A stretch of 64,000 nt of DNA from assembly GCA_012295275.1 (NCBI GenBank), contig CM022665.1:26131446-26195445 (forward strand), given 5' to 3'. Below, piece after piece: positions 53,106 to 64,000 of this stretch; the first letter of the stretch is position 1, and each line of letters opens with the position of its first letter. This stretch comes from Chrysomallon squamiferum (taxonomy: Eukaryota; Mollusca; Gastropoda; Neomphalida; Peltospiridae). Under the pieces are notes generated by a model, which worked only from the letters and a program-made list of their open reading frames with translations, was not told the origin of the DNA and ran no database searches. A program made the position numbers and the translations under genes.

Positions 53106-53762
53106 ATGGCATTTTCGTTGAAAATATTTGCCGTCTTTTGTTTTGTTAATTTATGCTACGGCTTTGGTGGACATTTTATTTTCGAACTTCCTGACAAAGA
53201 ACACATGTGTTTTGCCGAATCATTCACGGATACGACATCTATCATTTTCGAATACAAAGTCATTCGTGGAGGAAACAACGACGTGGACGTTAAAGTGATC
53301 TCGCCAAATGGAAAAGTTTTGTACAAACAACTCAAGAAATCTTCAGACAGAATATCAATGGAAGCGTCCAACGGCGAATTTAAATTCTGTTTCAGCAATG
53401 AATTTTCTACGTTCACTCATAAAGTTATTTCATTTAACTTGCAGCCATTCGATCCCAAGAGCCTTTCTGAAGAAGCCGGTGGCCCACAGATACCCACAGT
53501 TAAAGTAGCCGCCGAGATATCTATGGATGTAATTCACACCATGATGACGCATGTTGTGGATTTTCAAAGGAGATATCGTCTAAAGGAGGCGCTTGGCAGA
53601 CATTTGGCGGAGATGTTAAACAAGCGAACTACGTGGTGGTCGCTTTTTCAGGCTGTTGTCATTCTTATAACAGGATTTGGACAAGTATTTATTTTTAAGA
53701 CATTTTTCACTGAAAAACGAAAATCGACAAAACTTGAAACTGGAGAACAACTAAAAAACTGA
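53106..53762 (+). CDS. TMED7: p24-family cargo receptor, TMED3/TMED7 (gamma) group
   Basis: Type I membrane protein of the early secretory pathway. p24 proteins cycle between ER and Golgi in COPI and COPII vesicles and help sort cargo such as GPI-anchored proteins. It has 218 codons in a single uninterrupted exon. The signal peptide covers residues 1-20. The GOLD domain follows with its two conserved cysteines (MCFAESF and FCFSNEFSTFTHK), then a short coiled-coil region (about 135-175, QRRYRLKEALGRHLAEMLN). The membrane helix covers about 178-198. The cytoplasmic tail begins FFTEKRK and keeps the FF export motif but has no KKxx ending. The DVDVKVISPNGKVLYKQ block and FSTFTHK place it in the gamma group; TMED3 versus TMED7 cannot be decided and is probably moot for an invertebrate. 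Lack of introns is odd beside its neighbours. Confidence 0.94.
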   Translation: MAFSLKIFAVFCFVNLCYGFGGHFIFELPDKEHMCFAESFTDTTSIIFEYKVIRGGNNDVDVKVISPNGKVLYKQLKKSSDRISMEASNGEFKFCFSNEFSTFTHKVISFNLQPFDPKSLSEEAGGPQIPTVKVAAEISMDVIHTMMTHVVDFQRRYRLKEALGRHLAEMLNKRTTWWSLFQAVVILITGFGQVFIFKTFFTEKRKSTKLETGEQLKN

Positions 53763-54503
53763 TCTTATAGGCATTGAATTCCTAGTTTTATAAACTAGTG
53801 TGAGTGAAAAAAAAAGTTATATATATATTTATATTGATATATATATATGTAAACCACATAAAATGCATGTTTTAATCATCATATATATCAATGAATTACA
53901 TTTTAAACTTTATTTATATATTAATCATGAAATACAATGAAATGATTTTCAGAAAATTAATTTATAAAAGAATCACGTTTTCAAATATTATATACTGTTA
54001 TATTTTCTCTTTTTTCCTTTTCCTATCTACTTTTGTAATTTCCGACAACAGTCAAATCTACAATTATACTTCTAAATTGAGTTAATTTATATTCCACATA
54101 ATTCACGCGCATTTGTGTGTGATGTTGAATGACAACTCTCATTCCTCAGATCGAAAATAAAAATTATAAAAATATTTTCAGTGATAACTTGACTCGAATG
54201 TTTTTAGATAGTTTGCCAGTCACGGTATCCTACACAATATCCTGTATAGCTTCGTGGAAACACCTACGTTTCCCTTTCACAAAGACATAAAACCTTTTAA
54301 TTCGTTTATTTTTCTCTTCCATTTGTATTACAAGATTACACTTAAATCATTGTTGTCTGTTAAATGGATTTAATATATACTATGCTCTATAGGTAAGTGT
54401 ATATTATATATTACACTTCAATTACCTGAAGTTTAAAGGATAATTAGGTTCTTATTTAAGTACAGAAAGTTATCTTAAACAGATCATGAAATTTAATGTT
54501 TAT

Positions 54504-54538
<35 letters not shown>

Positions 54539-54711
54539 CTGCACCAAGTCACAGATGGAATCATAAATGCAAAGCACGTACAGACATTGTTGGTCTGTAT
54601 AGATTTTTGACTTATGCACGCACACGTGTCCATACAGCGAAATGCCTTTTTGTGTGAAAGATTGATCGTGACATTTCTAAATTTCATTTCACAGAAAAGG
54701 TCATGATCGTT

Positions 54712-54745
<34 letters not shown>

Positions 54746-55881
54746 TTTCTTTATATAGTTACATATGTTTGATTAATTTAAATTCTAACATATTGTTATT
54801 CGTGGAATTATAAAGAGTACATTCAGCATAAAATATATATATATTTTTTTAAATAGACAACAAAACATACCATATATGTATAATTTTTATTTATTTCCAG
54901 TCCATGATTATTTTATAATTTTATTTAATAGATTTATTTAATTTTATTACTAAAAATATATAGAACTAATAAATGTATATTTCAACAAAGGTAAAAAGAA
55001 AAAATACTATTAATAATAATAATAAAATACAAATTATAAAATGTATTATATTTATTTGAAATAAATGTATTCTTAATAATTCGCGGAATGCCATAACCAA
55101 AATAAAGTACGTTACGGCCTTTAATACTGTTACGGTAATAATAATGATAATAACAATAATAATAATAAATATTTAATACTGTTATGTAATAATAATAATG
55201 CATAATCAAACACTATTTTGAAAACAAAGACAATTGAGCAAACTGTTCTAGTTCTGTTTAAAAGATATATATATATAATATATATATATTAACAGACTTA
55301 CAGACATAAAATGTATACCTATATACTTGTTCACATATAAATATGTAAATACATACATGAGTTCAGTAAATAAAAAAGATGTTAAAAAAATAAAATAAAT
55401 AAATAAAAATAAAAATTAATATGTGTATGTAAAATATATAAATAAATAAAAGTAAACTGTTTCTCAATTCAGTACATTACCAAGGTCATTACCATTGGAT
55501 TATCAGTTGTAATAAAACATTTTATGAAATACAGACATAAAAAATGCGATTTCTTTACTATTTCAACATTTTTCATTAATTTTTATATTTCTTATATTTA
55601 TTGTGATCAATCTATATGTAAGGGATAAACAGACAGATGCTGTTCTGATATACATACATATACAGTTTGTTTTAGACTGTGCCGTCTCATTGAGAATAAA
55701 AAATGTTCACAACACGCACACATATTTATACATTCTTTCACTTATTTTAACTGTGAATATATCCGATGTAAAACCCAACAGTACAAAAACTGCTTTTGTT
55801 AATTGCTTTAAAATTTTACTACATTTTAAGTTGGGTTTTTTTTTTTTTGCGTTTGATTCTTTTTTTTTAATTCCATTTGTT
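53763..55881. other. Convergent spacer, TMED gene to unknown small gene
   Basis: About 2.1 kb, very A+T-rich, with (TA)n tracts (for example 53819-53848 and 55267-55289) and a (TTTC)n run at 54505-54540. No additional gene was recognised. Confidence 0.6.
54505..54540. repeat. (TTTC)n microsatellite
   Basis: Tetranucleotide run. The antisense reading gives a Lys/Glu/Arg repeat that is not a gene. Confidence 0.9.
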
Positions 55882-56964
55882 TCAGTAGAGTCGGAACAAT
55901 TTATCTGAAACATGCATGTCATCCAAGTATCTGAAAAAATAAAGAAAATAATAATAATAATAATGATGATGATGATGATAATGTTTTGAAATCATTCATA
56001 ATATATTTAGTTCTCGTCGACCTAACGAAGATTCATCTACGAGATTTGCTTAATCCTGAGACTGAAAAGAATTCTGTTGATAATTTTAAAACTTTAAAAA
56101 GGCAAATAAAATAATTATGCGATGTTTATTAGTACGTACACACATTTAAAATATGTTTAGTTATGTGGAAATTCACTCTGTGAAGAAACAAAATTACATA
56201 CCGAGGTTCTTTCATATACAGTTGTGGGGGGGTTGTATCTTGGTTAACAAATTTATTATCAGATTTAGAGCACGTTGATTTCTATGTCGATAAGTAATAC
56301 AAATTACAAACAGACGCAGAATGAATTTTTGTTTTACTGTAAAGGTGAAAAGTTTTTCAATCAGACCGAGACGAAACCTTCTCACCTAAGACGTCACGGT
56401 GACTTTACCCAACTAATCTCGTCGTTAGGCCGTTCGTTGTATGGATAAAAAATCTCACCCCGACATGGACTCGAATTCGCTGATAAAAGAATGTTGTGTC
56501 CAGGTGAGACCTGGGTGGTGATTTTATTATAAATGAATTTAATACAGACCCGATCGACAGATTTCATGTTTTGTTCAGATATAAATGCTGGCGTTAAAAA
56601 TGTTACAAACGACAGCTGAAAACGTCTCATTTTAGTTGGGTAGCTGTTGCTCTACGTACTGAGCGCACTCCCCTTTTCAGGTGCTGAGGTCTAACTATTT
56701 GTGTGCGAGTTAAAATAGTCTGGTACAATTTGCATGCTTGATGACAACTACAGGTAAATGCACTATACTGTTAACCTGTAAATAATACCGCTGTCTGGCA
56801 ATAAACCGTTCACAAAGGTCGCGAACCGATAGGGTATATTAGATTCAACGACAGAAAATCAGTCATTCTATTTATCTAAGCCCTACGTGAAAGATAAATG
56901 TACATATTTACATATATAGAGTTATAAAATCGATCGTTATAATATTCTAAAAAACTATTTGATC

Positions 56965-57002
<38 letters not shown>

Positions 57003-57062
57003 CTGTATTACAGAATTAATAATTCCCAAAAAGAATTCCAAAAATTATCAATACTAATTGTG

Positions 57063-57121
<59 letters not shown>

Positions 57122-57715
57122 TTATTTTATTTTATTATTATTATCAAAAATGTTTGGAGGATCAAACGTTGAAAAGAAAGCTAAAAAAAAAAAAAAAAAC
57201 CAAAACAATCAACATCAGTAAAATAATAATAATAGAAAAACAACTTACGCTGTCATTGGGCTATTGACTGTTGGGTATCTACGTTTAGGATCTGCTGTGA
57301 ACGAGGGTGTGTATCCGCATCCTGTTCCCCAGTTAGGAGGTTTGATTTTGATGTGTGCGCCTCTTGATGGAAGTATTTGTCTGAGAGTTGACCATTCTTC
57401 TGATCGAGTGCACGGGCGTGAAGCATATATAAAATAATCGCCCTGCAGGTCTCTGTCGAAGGCTCTCAAAGGAGGATCCCCTAGTCCTACAGGAATCCAG
57501 TAATTTGGTACTGGTGGAAGAACTTTGGGAACTAATAATTTATGTCTAGGCACGGGCGCAGTTACTCGTAAGTCATTTGGATCGTATCTTTTGGTTATCC
57601 ATACTACCTCTGTTTCAGGAGGGTTTTGTTCTTTTTCGCGTTCTTCCCTTTCTTTTAAATATTTGCTGTAATCTTGATAGCATGCACCGAAACGTCCCAT
57701 ACTAAGATGCGCCAT
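55882..57715 (-). CDS. Small conserved-looking protein, possibly sperm/ciliary
   Basis: Family not identified. Exon 1 is 57715-57249. A strong donor (GC|GTAAGT) sits just where the simple open frame would stop at 57245. A matching acceptor (TTTTTTCAG) gives exon 2 at 55930-55882, adding a short conserved-looking tail ending DKLFRLY. Total is 171 codons. The ATG at 57715 is the first in frame. The protein has no signal peptide or membrane segment. It has an early Lys/Glu-rich helix (about 18-34) and is otherwise Pro-, Tyr- and Arg-rich with extended motifs (VPNYWIPVG, KPPNWGTGCGYTPSF, YPTVNSPMTAYLDDMH). This composition and the SPMT-x-Y-x-DDMH-type tail recall small microtubule inner proteins of sperm and cilia; that is inference from style only. 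Confidence 0.75.
56406..56642. mobile_element. Possible 237-bp MITE with 11-bp terminal inverted repeats
   Basis: TACCCAACTAA at 56406-56416 is exactly inverted at 56632-56642 (TTAGTTGGGTA). The interior is less A+T-rich than its surroundings and has an RNA polymerase III B-box-like word on the minus strand (AATTCGAGTCC, about 56467-56477). No target duplication is evident. It lies inside the intron of the small minus-strand gene. The terminal match could be coincidence. Confidence 0.35.
56967..57120. repeat. (AAT)n and (ATT)n arrays
   Basis: Two trinucleotide arrays of opposite orientation (56967-57001 and 57067-57120), able to pair with each other. They lie in the intron of the small minus-strand gene. 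Confidence 0.9.
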
Positions 57716-58312
57716 TTTGGTACTGTCTCGTCGCTATGGACACTTTGAAACTGGCACGTTCGCAAAATTACGTTACGAACTCTGTGGTGGAAAGTGACGA
57801 TGGTTAGCAGTTACCTTTATAATACATGCGCAGATCGGATTAAGTGTTAAGAACCGTACACAGCGGCAGACAAATAATACACCGCTTTGACAGTCATAAT
57901 CTACGAGATAACCACTCAGTGGTAACAATATAACGTAATTGTATATGCTTGTATATGCTCGTGTTTTTTGTTATACTTTACTCTGATCAATAGATTCACG
58001 GTTTATTCGTTATTTTCGATAGATTATCTAAGGCAAATGTCACAAAGAACTTACCAGAAGGTATACATTTACGAATACAGAATAAGCAGATAGTGGTTTG
58101 TTTTGTGGTTTTGTTTTGTTTTAAGGATTTCTATTCTTTTTCTTCTTCTGTTTTTTTTTTTTTTTCTTTTGGTTTGTTGTTTGGTTTGGATGATCTTTTT
58201 TTTTTTTTTTTTTTTTTTTTTCAAATATTTATTGATTTTTAAACAGAAACTGGGGAGAGGTAAATTTAAAATTACATTACAATTATCACGAGTGTCTGAA
58301 TAATCGGTTTTC

Positions 58313-58313
<1 letters not shown>

Positions 58314-58366
<53 letters not shown>

Positions 58367-58367
58367 A
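58314..58367. repeat. (GT)n followed by (GA)n
   Basis: Compound dinucleotide microsatellite. Confidence 0.9.
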
Positions 58368-58496
58368 AGAGCATTTATATTATTACGATATATCTTGAGT
58401 GAGAGACAGAAATTTTAAAAATGTGACTAATATTTTTAATAACTGGAAGTTAATTTAATAAAAGCAATAGGTAAGAAAAATGGATTCAACAACATC

Positions 58497-58497
<1 letters not shown>

Positions 58498-58550
<53 letters not shown>
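58498..58550. repeat. (AAT)n microsatellite
   Basis: Trinucleotide run of about 17 units. Confidence 0.9.
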
Positions 58551-59163
58551 TCAATTGCTTATAATACTTTAACAATAAACTCGTTACTCATTCACCAACA
58601 TTTATACTAAATCATCCAAGCAGCAGCAATCAGATTATCTACCCTGGGAAACAGAACAAAAAATATAGGATGAATATTTGTCATTAATAGGCACATAAAG
58701 CGGGTTAGCTTCTAATTTAACCTGTACTTATGGGTGGTAGATATCGACTTAACCGTGGCGATTCCAAAGGCTAAAGTAAATTTTATTATATTTAACCAGA
58801 AGACACTGTTATATTCTAATATCGACTACTGCATGTCTGACATTTATTATTTCTGACACATTAGTCATTTATGAAAATCACTTCAGTAAAGGACTATTTT
58901 TGGTTCAGAAAGCGCAACCCATGGCCTATTACAATCAGTCAAGAGGGACGAGCACACGGGATGAATCGACCAAGCGACCCAGCAAGTTGTTTTACGTCAT
59001 TTACGACAGCGTTCTGTCGAGATACAAACCGCTCCACTGAGGTTAAGTCTAGAGACAAAGGAAATGAGTTAAACAGTATTAAACAGAAAATTAATTCACA
59101 TTAAATTTAAACAACTAGAAAAACGATAATGTCATTATTTTTAATAATAAATTTTATTATTTC

Positions 59164-59166
<3 letters not shown>

Positions 59167-59230
<64 letters not shown>
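59167..59230. repeat. (CT)n microsatellite
   Basis: Pure CT run of about 32 units. Confidence 0.95.
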
Positions 59231-59233
<3 letters not shown>

Positions 59234-59641
59234 CTTTTTATTTTGTTGTGTGTTGTATTTTACGTCACATATAGTTAACAGACGTATTTTACTGCATGGA
59301 CAAATAATTACAAATCAACCATCAGTCAGCCATGTTCATATGGTTTATAAATTGGCAGACTGTTAATAAATAAAATAAAATAAACTGACAGTGTTACATT
59401 AAGTAACATGAACAGATTTGTACAATCAAATCCATAATATCACAATACATTATACACTGCTGTAATATTTAAGGTAACACAGCATCACAGTATTTAAAAT
59501 ATGCACGCCATGCGCGAAAATCACAAAAGAAACCACCAACTTAGAACAATACAGTGGTAATTTATTTGTATGACTGTCACGGCTAAAATATGCTGTTTTC
59601 AAAATCAGTAATAATCATTTCTTATTTTATTTTTTCCCCTC

Positions 59642-59646
<5 letters not shown>

Positions 59647-59683
<37 letters not shown>

Positions 59684-59684
59684 T
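59647..59684. repeat. (ATT)n microsatellite
   Basis: Trinucleotide run of about 12 units. Confidence 0.9.
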
Positions 59685-60184
59685 CGCTTTGTTTTGTTGT
59701 TTTTTGTCTTTTAATTGTCGTGCGCTGCATATCGTTCGGAATAATATTTAAAGGGTGTTCTCAAACTTTCATCCAGTATATATGCCACTGAATACGCTAC
59801 TCTGCGAATAATATATTATTAATATATACTAAGTACTGAGCAGACAACGTAACAAAATATTTACATAGAAAAACAGACATTAAAACTGTTGAAATAGATG
59901 TTCCATTTGACATCCATAATTTCTCTGAATAAAACAGTTATTAATACAGCATCACGTGTCTATATTTTATCCTTTGAAATGGTTTGTTCAGTCTGTCAAG
60001 AGATGTTAGAATTATCCTTCCATTTGTATGGACAAATAGAGTTATGAATAATGATAAAATAATAACTGATTAACGAAACTTCATTTTGTTATTATATTTT
60101 ATATGCCAAATATAAATTTTCATCAACATCATCATCATCATTATTATTATTTGTTTTAATTATTATTATTATTGTATATCGAAG

Positions 60185-60300
60185 AAACAAAAGAAGAAAC
60201 CCACTGCGGCAATACTCTTTACTAGCTCCTGCTGATTAGCGACAAAGGATCTTTTATATGGACTTTCTAATAGAAAAATTCATAACATCGCTTCGATAAA
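60185..60300 (+). repeat. Decayed copy of a mollusc-type interspersed repeat
   Basis: The words GAAACCCACTGCGGCAATAC, CTCTTTACTAGCTCC, GATTAGCGACAAAGGATC and TTTTATATGGACTTTC come in the order and spacing of an abundant dispersed element I know from gastropod and bivalve genomic sequences (ACCCGCTG, then TACTCTT, then GATTAGCA.CAAGGGATC, then TTTATATGCAC). The ends are not visible. Identification is from memory of the motif order. Confidence 0.55.
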
Positions 60301-60875
60301 TGTGTCATATATTACCGAGTCAATGTCCCAGGGCTCGGTATTGTATACTGTAGTTTAGTCGTTTCAATATGCCTGCGGCGTGAAGGGTTCCAGCATCAGT
60401 GTTCCTTAGGTTATATTTTTTACTACCATGTGACCGTTAATTGGTTTATTAAACGTTTATAGTACGTGCTTTTATTTTTAGGGGGGGGGATTAAAACAGA
60501 TAATAACAGCGAGTTTCTGCTCTTTATTTGTTGTAATTGTTTTAATCTGAAAACTAGTTAAGATTTCATTATCCGACTATCGGTAATGATTTATTATTTA
60601 CCTCTGGAAACAGTGGTATATTTCGTACTGTTTATAATTTAATTATCTTAAATGTCAATTAAACTGTAAAATTACGTCTTTTAGCACTAGTATTGCTATT
60701 CTGCATTGATACAGTCCAACGTATGCCATTGATGACCTTTTAACCATGTGACCTGTAACCCGGAAATAACAATCCAGCCTCGGTTTCGGACGGAACCCAT
60801 CCAGCTGTGGAAGTGTCATTCCTGTGTAATTATCCCGTTGCTAAAATAGTTGGCTACCGACCCTTTCGTCGGCTA

Positions 60876-60928
60876 ATGGAAGATTCGGGTAGTAGCCAAC
60901 CCCAACGTTGCCCGTGTGGATTTTGGGG
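60876..60928 (+). CDS. ZFAND3: ZFAND3 first coding exon (AN1/A20-type zinc finger protein)
   Basis: The ATG at 60876 opens a frame of 17 full codons plus two bases, ending at a textbook donor (GG|GTAAGT, 60929). The peptide MEDSGSSQPQRCPCGFWG matches the start of ZFAND3, which begins with a short Ser-rich segment followed by the A20-type finger RCPCGFWGS. Two of the finger's cysteines (RCPC) are present, and the split Gly codon fits the family. ZFAND3 has an N-terminal A20 finger and a C-terminal AN1 finger; the rest is not in this window. The exon is too short to stand out by length, so recognition rests on the motif plus the perfect donor. Confidence 0.82.
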
Positions 60929-63572
60929 GTAAGTTATTTTGCATTTGTGATCAAATTTTTCTCTCTAATGTGCATAAGGGTCGATCGACTGGACTTGCCC
61001 TTTTCCCAAGATGGAGACCAGCTTTGTGTTACAGGATCACTAAACCGTCAACGCGTATAACCGTTAGTGATATGTATCGTTTTTCATAATTTGCTTTTAT
61101 TCACCAGATAATTTGTTACGAATAGTATCACTCAAAATAGTATTAAGAATAATAAGTAGTAATTCTATAATATCGCTGCCAGAGAAGAGATAAAAAAAAG
61201 AAAAAGGGGGAAAAAAAAAAGAGAAAGGGAAATAACAATGATTAGCATACTGACAATGTAACACGCACCCACACATCCAGGTTCTCCCACTGCCATACAT
61301 AATGTAACATTTTCGGATTTTGAAAATGAAAGTAGTGTGGAATTTTTTTTTTAAATAATAATATATATGTATATAATCTGATTCTGTGCTAATCAAACGT
61401 GATTAATAGGATTCAAGAAATGGAAGATTGAATGTATTATGCACAGACTATCAATGTATTATAACATAGCGAAGAAATGCAGTATATCTACTGCATATGT
61501 GATACTTTGACTTTTTGTGCTTAATTTACCACAGATTAAAATGTAATATTTAAACACTTTGTTTCTTTTAATAATAATTAAACAACTTTTTATTACATTT
61601 TTTTAAATATATACTGATACAGTTGCACATCTTTGATTCCCTATTCATCCATTATTTCAGAAAAATGGAGTTAAAATTTAGGGAAACCCAGAGTGTTTAG
61701 AACTAAACCCTGATATATCAAAAAATTGCAGTTGTGAAAAAGCTCAGTACATATGCTGCAGCTTTAATGGTCACGAATATGGTACTATAATAAGAAGTGG
61801 ACTGTCAGTGAACCTGATTTTATAAATCACTTGAAAAACATTTAATAGATTTATTTAATTTTTTTCTTATGTTGAAAAATGGACATTGTTCAGCTTCTAG
61901 CCACTTAGTCAATTTTACTCAGCTCGTATGTTTGAAAATATGCTTTAAACGAAAGGATAAACATTATTTTCATATTTGTTTTCTACTTTTTTATGATATG
62001 TTTTACAATTAATATTCTTTACAATTAAGAATTTTTCATTTATTTAATGATGTTATTGTCAGCTATTCTACTATTTATGTCCTCTGTTTCCAGCTACAGT
62101 TTTGGAAAACAAAATATGAAGTATATCCCAATGTTTCATGATTTTCATTGCTTGTAAAACAATAATGTTTATGAGAAATAAACTGAAAATAACTACATGT
62201 TCGGCAAACTGATCGGCAATGTTGTGACATTGATCTGACATGAAAGTTATTACAAAAAAATAACATTCAACAAAAAGTTTATAGCCATTTTTCACAGTAA
62301 AAATCAGAAATGAAGTGAGCATTTAATAGCAGTGTTATTTTCAGTTATTTTATTATTTCTGTCCAGAGGCAGAGACTTAATACAAATATAATATAATTTT
62401 TGAAACTACTATATGAAGGCAGGAGGAAAGGAGTGACTTGAAAATAGCATAGTGTACCTAATAGTTATACTGATACCACAGTTACATTAAATAATCCTCT
62501 CAAATTATAAAATAATCTGCCAATATTTTAAAGGAACAATTCTATAGAATTCCATTTATACAGGTCACAAAATTCTAAGATGTCTAACTTCAGTAATATC
62601 TAGCATGCTTAAAACAATAAATAATACATGAATATTTGTATGCAAGTAGAGACAGTTAAATTTAACTAAATAAATGTAAGTCCATTTTCCTTAAATTCTT
62701 GAAATGTTCTTCAAGTTATTATTTGTGTAATTTAAAAAGAAAAAGAAAAAATTAAACATCTTAAAGCACAATATGAGCCAAACTGAGACTGCTATGCATA
62801 TTCAGAAATGTTTCATTATGAACAAGTATTGTACAATTAATTTCAAAAATGGTAGGACCATAACTGATTTTATAAATACTTATGCAACTATTGTTCCTTA
62901 TGCTATAAATGTCTAGTTAACATGTAGATTCATGTTGAAAAACAAGTAACTACTGAAAAGTATGATGAACATTCATTTCTGAAAAAAGCATATTTAAATT
63001 TATAATAACAAATAATAAATATAATTTATAAATATGTTGGTGTCTATGTAGTACAGTCATTCCAGTCAGGTTTCAGTGGGCAGTGTCTGCCAAAGTGACA
63101 GAAAGTAACTTAACAGAAAAGATTGCATTGTTTTTTTACCTCAAGATTTTTATTATACAGTGTACAATAGTCACCAGACATGCATATTTCTAACACACAA
63201 GTTTATATTTGATCTACATAGTTCTTTAAAAGTTTACACATACACAATTGTTTCAAGTGCACAAACACACATACACCAGAATTCTTCTTATATAGACTAT
63301 TATCTTTATCCATTGTCACATAACCTTTACATATAGATAATAAAGGTATTAACTTTTTACATTATTTTGTAGGTACTTGTTTATCTATTCTCTATTTTAA
63401 CTGCCTCTTTAGTCTTTTATGATCTGGCATCCATTGATTATACTCAGTTCTCCAAATGTGACATTAAAATAAAATAAATTAGTACTTGTTTTGTAGTTAT
63501 AAAGTCATGTTAAATAAAATCTACAGAGTAATCCTAATTCCTTGTAGTTATTCAGTTGTTCATACTTTTATT

Positions 63573-63629
<57 letters not shown>

Positions 63630-64000
63630 TTATGCATTAAACTTCTTTTAATTGGGATATTTGTTTGTTTTGTTTTGTATGTAAGGGATATGAATATAGA
63701 TATGACCAGGAGGGTGTATGTGACTGTGTGGATATGGATGTAAGTGTATTAAAGTGAAGAAAAAAAGGAACATTAAAGCTGGGTTTTTTTTTACTCATGA
63801 AACAAGGTATGTAACATTGACACTAATTATATATAGCTGAATGACTGCTTATTTGTTCATTGGGTTAATTTTGTATTTCTCTATGCAGCCAGAGCTACAG
63901 TAACATAGGATATAATAAAAATAATAGTTTACTGAATGTGTGTGTGTGTGTGTGTTTTATCAGAGGTTGTATATGATTTAGTGAGTGGATATATTTAAGT
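60929..64000 (+). other. Start of ZFAND3 intron 1
   Basis: No sequence fitting the second ZFAND3 exon (the CSKC half of the A20 finger) was found to the end of the window, so intron 1 exceeds 3 kb. Content is A+T-rich with an (ATT)n array at 63580-63629 and a short (GT)n run at 63938-63955. Confidence 0.6.
63580..63629. repeat. (ATT)n microsatellite
   Basis: Trinucleotide run of about 16 units in ZFAND3 intron 1. The Ile-rich open frame across it is repeat translation. Confidence 0.9.

Larger units (their letters stand above)
57716..60875. other. Divergent spacer, small minus-strand gene to ZFAND3
   Basis: About 3.2 kb with many microsatellites. A G+C-richer block at about 58905-59045 has an open frame but no recognised domain; part of it resembles a decayed mollusc-type repeat. 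Sequence just before 60876 (about 60720-60875) is CpG-richer and is the likely ZFAND3 promoter and 5' UTR. Confidence 0.55.

Noticed and set aside
56394..56630. 78-codon open frame on the minus strand, with a B-box-like word suggesting a tRNA
   Set aside because: No A box or cloverleaf can be drawn upstream of the B-box-like word, and the frame does not join in phase with the flanking exons of the small gene. Treated as a possible repeat instead.
58871..59104. 77-codon plus-strand open frame
   Set aside because: No recognisable domain; it overlaps a block that partly resembles a decayed interspersed repeat.
62071..62322. 83-codon minus-strand open frame in ZFAND3 intron 1
   Set aside because: Composition is biased, there are no domain-like motifs and no convincing splice partners. 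Most likely a chance frame.

Overview
The window is nuclear DNA of an animal. Genes are split into many short exons with GT-AG introns. The non-coding DNA is very A+T-rich and full of microsatellites and decayed interspersed repeats. Two degraded stretches (about 60185-60300 and 58905-58995) recall an interspersed repeat common in mollusc genomes. With the style of the proteins, this points to a lophotrochozoan, most likely a mollusc; that is an inference, not proof.

Eight protein-coding genes can be supported, and seven of the eight exon structures were worked out by following reading phase across splice sites. In order: (1) 1119-9248 (+), the C-terminal three quarters of ABCD4, a lysosomal cobalamin ABC transporter whose 5' exons lie outside the window. 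(2) 16027-25127 (-), an 18-exon M8 (leishmanolysin-type) membrane metallopeptidase whose conserved blocks match vertebrate CIROP, the left-right organizer metallopeptidase. (3) 25756-31592 (+), THUMPD2, a THUMP-domain RNA guanine-N2 methyltransferase. (4) 32549-37079 (-), L2HGDH, mitochondrial L-2-hydroxyglutarate dehydrogenase. (5) 38416-50387 (+), a classical calpain with catalytic triad and penta-EF-hand domain. (6) 53106-53762 (+), an intronless p24 cargo receptor of the TMED3/7 (gamma) group. (7) 55882-57715 (-), a two-exon gene for a small basic, proline-rich protein of unidentified family, possibly a sperm or ciliary microtubule protein. (8) 60876-60928 (+), the first coding exon of ZFAND3.

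Most neighbours alternate in strand. Head-to-head pairs are CIROP/THUMPD2 (628 bp between start codons), L2HGDH/calpain (1.3 kb) and the small gene/ZFAND3 (3.2 kb). Tail-to-tail pairs are ABCD4/CIROP, THUMPD2/L2HGDH (candidate poly(A) signals of opposite strands about 30-60 bp apart) and TMED/the small gene. The genes do not form one pathway; they are housekeeping or organelle genes that happen to be adjacent.

The most notable non-genic structure is a 992-bp fold-back (long inverted repeat) element at 41769-42760 in calpain intron 2. The same intron holds a degenerate minisatellite. A hAT-type MITE sits in an ABCD4 intron, and a perfect 111-bp tandem duplication supplies the splice acceptor tract of the last ABCD4 exon. 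I found no convincing new multi-gene system. The items most worth following up are the invertebrate CIROP gene, the fold-back element and the uncharacterised two-exon gene.
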